A stretch of DNA of 64,000 nucleotides from G963669295 sp963669295 (lineage in GTDB: Bacteria > Bacteroidota > Bacteroidia > Flavobacteriales_D > CALLUQ01). A program made the translations under genes and the position numbers. Location of the stretch: contig OY769938.1 in assembly GCA_963669295.1 (NCBI GenBank), positions 2,604,001-2,668,000 of the forward strand. Direction: 5' to 3'. The notes beneath the pieces were generated by a model. That model saw only the letters and a list, made by a program, of their open reading frames with translations, was not told the origin of the DNA and did no database searches. Below are positions 59,219 through 64,000 of this stretch, piece by piece; position 1 is the stretch's first letter, and the number at the start of each line of letters is the position of its first letter.

Positions 59219-61636
59219 ATGAAACTATTGGCATGGTATCGAAGGGTTGCTCTTCTTGCAATTCTATTGACTTTCGTTCCTCAGCTACTTCTGGCTCAAT
59301 CTACCGGACTCATTAAAGGACAGGTAAAAGATGTGGCGACTCAAAAAACGCTGATTGGGGCAAATGTGGTATTGTTGGGAACTACTGAGTTTAAGGGAGC
59401 CATTACTGATACCAATGGGTGTTTTGAAATGGCAGCAGTGCCCTTTGGAATACATGCTTTGCAAATTAGCTATGTGGGGTATGAAGAGCAAGTCATTAAT
59501 GATGTATCGGTTTACGATCGAAAGGGAAGTTTTGTGACCATTTTTTTGAAACCTGCATCACAATTATTGGAGGAGGCAGAGGTGACTGCCTATAGCAACC
59601 CGGTAGCCACTACCGACCCACTGGCCATGGTAAGTGCCAGAAGCATTTCGATGGAAGAAACGAAACGTTTTGCCGGTAGTTTGGGCGATCCGTCGCGCAT
59701 GGCGCTGTCGTATTCGGGGGTAAACAGTGGGCGTGGCGATAACAACGACCTGATTGTTCGAGGCAATTCGGCCAAATACTTGCAGTGGAAGCTGGAAGGG
59801 TTGGAAATTCCAAACCCCAATCATTTTGGGGTGTATGGCAGTAGTGGAGGATTGCTCAATATATTAAATGGCAACAACCTTGGGCGCTCCAATTTTTACC
59901 TGGGGGCTTTTCCGGCACATACTGGCAATGCATTGGCGGGGGTGTTCGATTTGTCGTTGAGGAATGGCAACCCCACGCAACGCAAGCACAGCATCGAAAC
60001 CAGCCTTATTGGACTTTCGGTGGCTTCGGAAGGACCGTTGAAGCAAGGGCAGGGTAGCTATAACATGAATTACCGCTATTCTACCCTGGGACTGATGAAA
60101 CAATTGGGAGCGTTTTACCAGGCTCCCGAATACCAGGATTTAACCTACAAGGTAAACCTGCCTACCGGAAACAATGGCACCTTTACACTTTACGGAATGG
60201 CAGGGTTGGGCACCTGGTTGGAAGAAGACTTTTTCCGTCGAACCGATTCGTTGCAATACAGCCTCAACCAGGTAGGGGATACGGTATACGGCTACGATGA
60301 AATTGTAGCTGAAAATTTGAACCGATACAATTTAGGAGTATTTGGTGCAAAGCATGTGGTGCCAGTGGGCAACAAACATGTGCTTACCAACAACCTGAAC
60401 TACTCTGTAGTGTACAACGCTCCGCGTACTTCCGACATTAATCGCGATAACTTTACCATTTTCTTGCAAAGTGAAGGGCGGTTTACCAACAGCACCGTTC
60501 GCTACCAGCCAGAGCTGACCACTTACCTTAACGACAACAGTTCCCTCCATTCAGGAGCAACGGTTGCCTTTCGGTCGTTCCACTCGAAATTAATTGAAGG
60601 ATACCCCGACCAAAGCACAGCAACCATTGTAAACAGCACCAACAACGATTTTTTAGGACAGGCATTTGTGTCGTACCGCAATGCAGCAATGCATAACATA
60701 GAGTGGGTGGTAGGGGTGCACCATACTTTTTCTAACCTCAATAATCAACATGTAGTAGAGCCGCGTTTGGCCATCAATTACCGGGCTTCAGAAACAGCTG
60801 TGTTAGCTTTTGCTTCTGGTATGCACAGTGCTGTAGAGAGTCCGGAGGTGTATTTGATGTTTACCAGCAACGGGGTAGCGTCGCGGAACCTGGCCATGAG
60901 CCGTTCGTGGCAAAATGTGTTGTCGTATAAACAGCAATTGAGTGAACAATTGTTCTTTACTGCAGAGCTGTACGGACAATACTTGTTTGATGTGCCCATT
61001 GCAGCAGATTCGTCTAACTTCTCGCTCATCAATGAGGAGGTATCCTTTACTACCCTTCCCCTGGTAAATGAGGGCAAAGGCTTGAATTATGGGCTGGAGT
61101 TAACGTTGGAGAAGCTTTTTGCCCAGTCGTATTATTTCTTGCTAACCACTTCATTGTTTCAAAGTGAATACAAATTGATGGAGCCTTTTTACCGGAAAAC
61201 AAAGTACAGCAACTCTTACATCGTTAATGCGTTGGGTGGAAAAGAGTTTAAACTAAAAGAAACAAAGTTTTTTGGGGTGAATGTACGCGGTACTTTTTCG
61301 GGAGGAAGCCCCTATGTGCCTGTGTTGTTGGATGAGTCGGTGGAGGTGAATCAGGAGGTACGCGATTATCAGCGGGCCTATTCGCAGCAATTGCCTCCTT
61401 ATATTGGCATTGATTTTAGCATGAATTACCGATGGATAAAGCCAAAGGCATCGCACGAGGTAAAGTTGGACATTTTTAGAATGGTAGAGCAAAATTATTA
61501 CGACGAAGTGTATGTACCCGAAAACTTAAACAGCGACGGTTCTGTTTCGCCAGCCATGGTAAAGCAAGTAAAATATGGTGAAGGACAAACCAGCACTACT
61601 TTACTGCCCGTGCTGTATTATAAATTATCGTTTTAA
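59219..61636 (+). CDS. TonB-dependent outer-membrane receptor-like protein
   Basis: 805 residues: signal peptide (1-26), carboxypeptidase-regulatory-like domain (about 33-115, GQVKDVATQKTLIGANVVL), plug (about 135-250, LIVRGNSAKYLQWKLEGLE) and barrel with C-terminal aromatic Phe (LLPVLYYKLSF). The plug is of the carboxypeptidase-regulatory TonB receptor type without SusD. Ligand unknown. Followed by a strong terminator shared with the convergent hydrolase gene. Confidence 0.88.
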   Translation: MKLLAWYRRVALLAILLTFVPQLLLAQSTGLIKGQVKDVATQKTLIGANVVLLGTTEFKGAITDTNGCFEMAAVPFGIHALQISYVGYEEQVINDVSVYDRKGSFVTIFLKPASQLLEEAEVTAYSNPVATTDPLAMVSARSISMEETKRFAGSLGDPSRMALSYSGVNSGRGDNNDLIVRGNSAKYLQWKLEGLEIPNPNHFGVYGSSGGLLNILNGNNLGRSNFYLGAFPAHTGNALAGVFDLSLRNGNPTQRKHSIETSLIGLSVASEGPLKQGQGSYNMNYRYSTLGLMKQLGAFYQAPEYQDLTYKVNLPTGNNGTFTLYGMAGLGTWLEEDFFRRTDSLQYSLNQVGDTVYGYDEIVAENLNRYNLGVFGAKHVVPVGNKHVLTNNLNYSVVYNAPRTSDINRDNFTIFLQSEGRFTNSTVRYQPELTTYLNDNSSLHSGATVAFRSFHSKLIEGYPDQSTATIVNSTNNDFLGQAFVSYRNAAMHNIEWVVGVHHTFSNLNNQHVVEPRLAINYRASETAVLAFASGMHSAVESPEVYLMFTSNGVASRNLAMSRSWQNVLSYKQQLSEQLFFTAELYGQYLFDVPIAADSSNFSLINEEVSFTTLPLVNEGKGLNYGLELTLEKLFAQSYYFLLTTSLFQSEYKLMEPFYRKTKYSNSYIVNALGGKEFKLKETKFFGVNVRGTFSGGSPYVPVLLDESVEVNQEVRDYQRAYSQQLPPYIGIDFSMNYRWIKPKASHEVKLDIFRMVEQNYYDEVYVPENLNSDGSVSPAMVKQVKYGEGQTSTTLLPVLYYKLSF

Positions 61637-61640
61637 CATC

Positions 61641-61682
61641 AAAAGCCCCGACCATTGTATTGACAATGCGTCGGGGCTTTTA
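61641..61682. terminator. Bidirectional terminator between the receptor and hydrolase genes
   Basis: AAAAGCCCCGA/TCGGGGCTTTT outer stem with an inner CATTGT/ACAATG stem. Confidence 0.85.
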
Positions 61683-61703
61683 GAGCTAGTTAATTAGGCG
61701 AGT

Positions 61704-62981
61704 TTATTCGAAAATAACTCTGGAACTATAACGGTTATTCTGGTGAATAATGTTAATGAGGTAAATACCGGCATCCAATGTCTCCCGATCCACCACCAGT
61801 CGGGTGTCGTTGAGGCCTTGCAACTGACGTACCATGCGCCCTGTGCCATCATATACTTCTAAGGTATAGTCTTCTAAGTTCAGGTCTTCCAGATTCAGGG
61901 TAACCTGATCTCTGGCAGGGTTGGGGAATACAGCAAACTGGTTGTATTCGGGTTGCACATCATCGATGGCTACTGGTAACGACGAGTAGCTGCATTGCAT
62001 GGGTTCGTTACACACTAAATGCGCCAGAAAGTTACGGGTAAATACAAAGGTAGTGTCGTAGTATTGTGCGTTGCCAACATGCGGCACGTGGTCTTGCCCC
62101 TCGTATGTTTCGAAACAATGGTCGAGGCCAATGTTTTCTGCCCTGGCATGGATGGATGCACTGCCATCAATTTCTAACAATGGGTAAAAGCCCAACAGCA
62201 CAATGATGTCGGTGCCATAAGGTACCGTACCGTCGTTGGGGCCGTGCAAACTTAAAATAGGTTCGTCACCCGGTTGCATCCACGAGGTGTCTTTTAATGC
62301 ACCACAAATGTTGATGACACCTGCCACATCGGATGAATAGCCAGGGTTGCCGCTGGTGCCTTCTAAGCCACCGCCCATGCCTGCTTGCGTGGTGTCGATG
62401 TATGAAGGAATTTCGCTTACCTGATCTAAATAAGCAATTTGCACAGCAATGAATCCCCCGGCCGATACGCCTAAGAAGTAGATTCTGTTGGGGTCGATAT
62501 CGTATGTGTTGCCATTTTCAGCAGCATCTTTTCTAAAGTACCTTACGGCAGCTTTGCCATCGTGATAGGCGCGCATTACCGATTCGGTAGCTGCCACAGA
62601 GTCAGGCCCTGGAATGGGTAAACCTGCCATGCCTAAGCGATAATCGATAGAGGCCACTACGTAACCATGACTGGCCAAATCGTTACAAATGGGTACTACA
62701 TCGGTTCCGGTCTTGCTACCACCTACAAAGCTTCCGCCGTGTGCTACAATGACCAACGGTCGGTTGGTTTCAGTGTCGCCTGTTGGCTCGTATACGTCTA
62801 ACAGCAAGTCTTCGGGATTGCCTTGAAGGTTGATGTTGTTGCCATAAACAATGTCGGAGTGTACTGTGTTGTTAGCAAAAATGGCTTGCTTGTAGCGAGG
62901 GCCTACACATTGTGCTGCGGCCTCAAAGCCAATAATAGAAGTAAGTAGGATGGTAAGAAGGAGAGCGTAATTGTGTTTCAT
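61704..62981 (-). CDS. Secreted alpha/beta hydrolase (carboxylesterase-like) with T9SS sorting domain
   Basis: 425 residues: signal peptide (1-23), alpha/beta hydrolase domain (about 40-325) and a type A T9SS domain (about 345-425, QFAVFPNPARDQVTLNL). Oxyanion-hole HGGSF (81-85), nucleophile Ser173 in GVSAGGF, likely acid Asp250 (HGPNDGTVPYG) and base His298 (GQDHVPH). The pattern fits esterase/lipase family IV or feruloyl-esterase-like enzymes; substrate unknown. Exported to the cell surface or medium. Shares the terminator at 61641 with the receptor gene. Confidence 0.9.
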   Translation of the reverse strand: MKHNYALLLTILLTSIIGFEAAAQCVGPRYKQAIFANNTVHSDIVYGNNINLQGNPEDLLLDVYEPTGDTETNRPLVIVAHGGSFVGGSKTGTDVVPICNDLASHGYVVASIDYRLGMAGLPIPGPDSVAATESVMRAYHDGKAAVRYFRKDAAENGNTYDIDPNRIYFLGVSAGGFIAVQIAYLDQVSEIPSYIDTTQAGMGGGLEGTSGNPGYSSDVAGVINICGALKDTSWMQPGDEPILSLHGPNDGTVPYGTDIIVLLGFYPLLEIDGSASIHARAENIGLDHCFETYEGQDHVPHVGNAQYYDTTFVFTRNFLAHLVCNEPMQCSYSSLPVAIDDVQPEYNQFAVFPNPARDQVTLNLEDLNLEDYTLEVYDGTGRMVRQLQGLNDTRLVVDRETLDAGIYLINIIHQNNRYSSRVIFE

Positions 62982-63149
62982 GAAGTAGTTTTTTTTGGTT
63001 TAAAAATTAGCACCATTACAATGGTTAGCAAATGCCGATGGCATTTTTGCGTTGCTACCAAATATAATAATGTTATGCGTACATAACAAATGAAGGGCAA
63101 AAATTATTTGGCCTAAACGAGTTGGGTTAAAACATTGTTTGGCAGTGTA

Positions 63150-64000
63150 TTAAAACGAGTATTGCACTCCAATGCCAGGAATAATGGCATTGGCTTTCCA
63201 GGTGCCACCAAACTCCGTTTCGCTGTTGATGGCGGTGCGTTCTTCGCCTTCGAGGTACAAGAAAGAAAGGTCTACATTGAGGCTGTTGGAAAACCGGTAG
63301 CTGGCTCCAGCAGTAATGCCCAGCTTATTGGCATCGGGTGTTTCGGGGGTAATGTAAGGGTCGTCTACCGGGGTAAGGTCGTAGTATGCCCCCAGGCGCA
63401 CGGTAGCTTTTTCATTGAGTTGGTATTGCCCGCCCAACCTAAAAATAAATACGTTGTTGTATTCGCGTGGGGAGTTAATGTCGTCGAGCTTATCAGTATT
63501 TTGAGCAAAGTCGAAGGAAAGGGTGTCGTACGAACTCCAGCCAATGTAGTTAAGGTCGAACGCCAACAATGTTTTTTCGTTCAATTGGTAGCCCAGTCCG
63601 AAGTTGACCACCTTAGGCAATGCAATTTCGGTAGAAAAAGAAGTAGAGGGGAAGAATTCTGTCAGCGATGATGCTACCGTGAAGTTGGCCTCGCCATCAT
63701 CGGTAGATACTTTTACGCCCGAACGATAGCTTACCCCAACAGACAGCGCTTCGGTGGCCTGGTAGTGTACGCCGATGTTAAAACCATGTCCGGTAGCATT
63801 GCCGCTTAGTTCGCCTTCACCAAAGTTGCCGTTGGCATCTTGTGCGGGTACTGCTTTGCGCAGCAAAAACGATCCAGTTCCAAACACATAACCAATGCCA
63901 ACACCCAATTTGTCGTTAACCCGATAACTGAATGTGGGCTGAATGAAAATGGTTTTCAACGACATTTCGCGCAGTACGGCTTGCCCCAACCAATTATCTT
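63150..64000 (-). CDS. OmpP1/FadL-family outer-membrane protein, partial (C-terminal part)
   Basis: Only the last ~283 residues lie inside the window; the reading frame continues past the right edge (before LGQA it reads DNW). FadL-family barrel: FIQPTFSYRVNDKLGVGIG, VGVSYRSGVKV and a C-terminal aromatic YSF for outer-membrane insertion. FadL proteins pass long-chain fatty acids or other hydrophobic compounds. The start lies outside the window. Confidence 0.88.
   Translation of the reverse strand, partial: DNWLGQAVLREMSLKTIFIQPTFSYRVNDKLGVGIGYVFGTGSFLLRKAVPAQDANGNFGEGELSGNATGHGFNIGVHYQATEALSVGVSYRSGVKVSTDDGEANFTVASSLTEFFPSTSFSTEIALPKVVNFGLGYQLNEKTLLAFDLNYIGWSSYDTLSFDFAQNTDKLDDINSPREYNNVFIFRLGGQYQLNEKATVRLGAYYDLTPVDDPYITPETPDANKLGITAGASYRFSNSLNVDLSFLYLEGEERTAINSETEFGGTWKANAIIPGIGVQYSF

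Overview
The window comes from a Bacteroidota chromosome, most likely a gliding or surface-colonising member of the Flavobacteriia or a close relative. The reasons are: many secreted proteins end in type IX secretion (T9SS) sorting domains of both the short type A and the gliding-motility type B kind; a PorP/SprF protein sits beside a type B adhesin; there are four TonB-dependent outer-membrane receptors; and several promoters fit the Bacteroidota pattern TTG-N17-20-TAnnTTTG. Genes have few Shine-Dalgarno sequences, and GTG starts occur. No tRNA, rRNA, insertion sequence or CRISPR array was seen.

Layout. 1-2.3 kb: the 5' part of a secreted adhesin-like gene and the first of two paralogous ~513-residue proteins of unknown function. 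2.6-8.7 kb: a leftward three-gene operon encoding a lamin-tail-domain secreted protein, a TonB-dependent receptor and a secreted OB-fold/phospholipase-D-type protein. 9.2-13.6 kb: a small exported protein and a 1326-residue repeat adhesin. 13.7-24 kb: mostly housekeeping genes (acs, polyprenol-phosphate mannosyltransferase, pyrC, a DUF4296 lipoprotein, an epimerase, tyrS, a LuxE-like enzyme). 24.3-28 kb: a divergent Na+/phosphate cotransporter and phosphate-selective-type porin. 28-30.2 kb: an arsenic operon arsR-arsI-arsC-aquaglyceroporin with a clear operator. 30.3-32 kb: a non-coding block with two tandem arrays, 21 units of 22 bp and 7 units of 114 bp. 32-41 kb: a bestrophin-like channel, an orphan response regulator with a defective receiver, lipoproteins, a TonB-dependent receptor, and an intact PhoB/PhoR-like two-component pair. 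41-45 kb: PorP/SprF plus a PKD-repeat adhesin. 45-53 kb: the second 514-residue paralogue, a glycosyltransferase, trmB, an alkyltransferase-like protein, mrp, nfu, an SGNH-like lipoprotein and chrA. 53-64 kb: a TolB-propeller amidohydrolase, an FG-GAP secreted protein, a TonB receptor, a secreted alpha/beta hydrolase and a partial FadL-type porin.

How it may work together. The most interesting signal is a recurrent motif of TTAA blocks spaced exactly 11 bp apart, often in threes. It lies in front of the Na+/Pi transporter, the phosphate-type porin, the PhoB-like regulator and the divergent TonB receptor, the orphan regulator, a beta-helix lipoprotein, and the lamin-tail/TonB receptor/phospholipase-D operon. 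I infer a phosphate-starvation regulon in which a secreted phosphodiesterase system, outer-membrane import and inner-membrane phosphate uptake are co-regulated. The orphan paralogue, with Glu in place of the phosphoacceptor Asp, may act as a phosphorylation-independent member of the circuit. This is inference from sequence pattern and gene content only.
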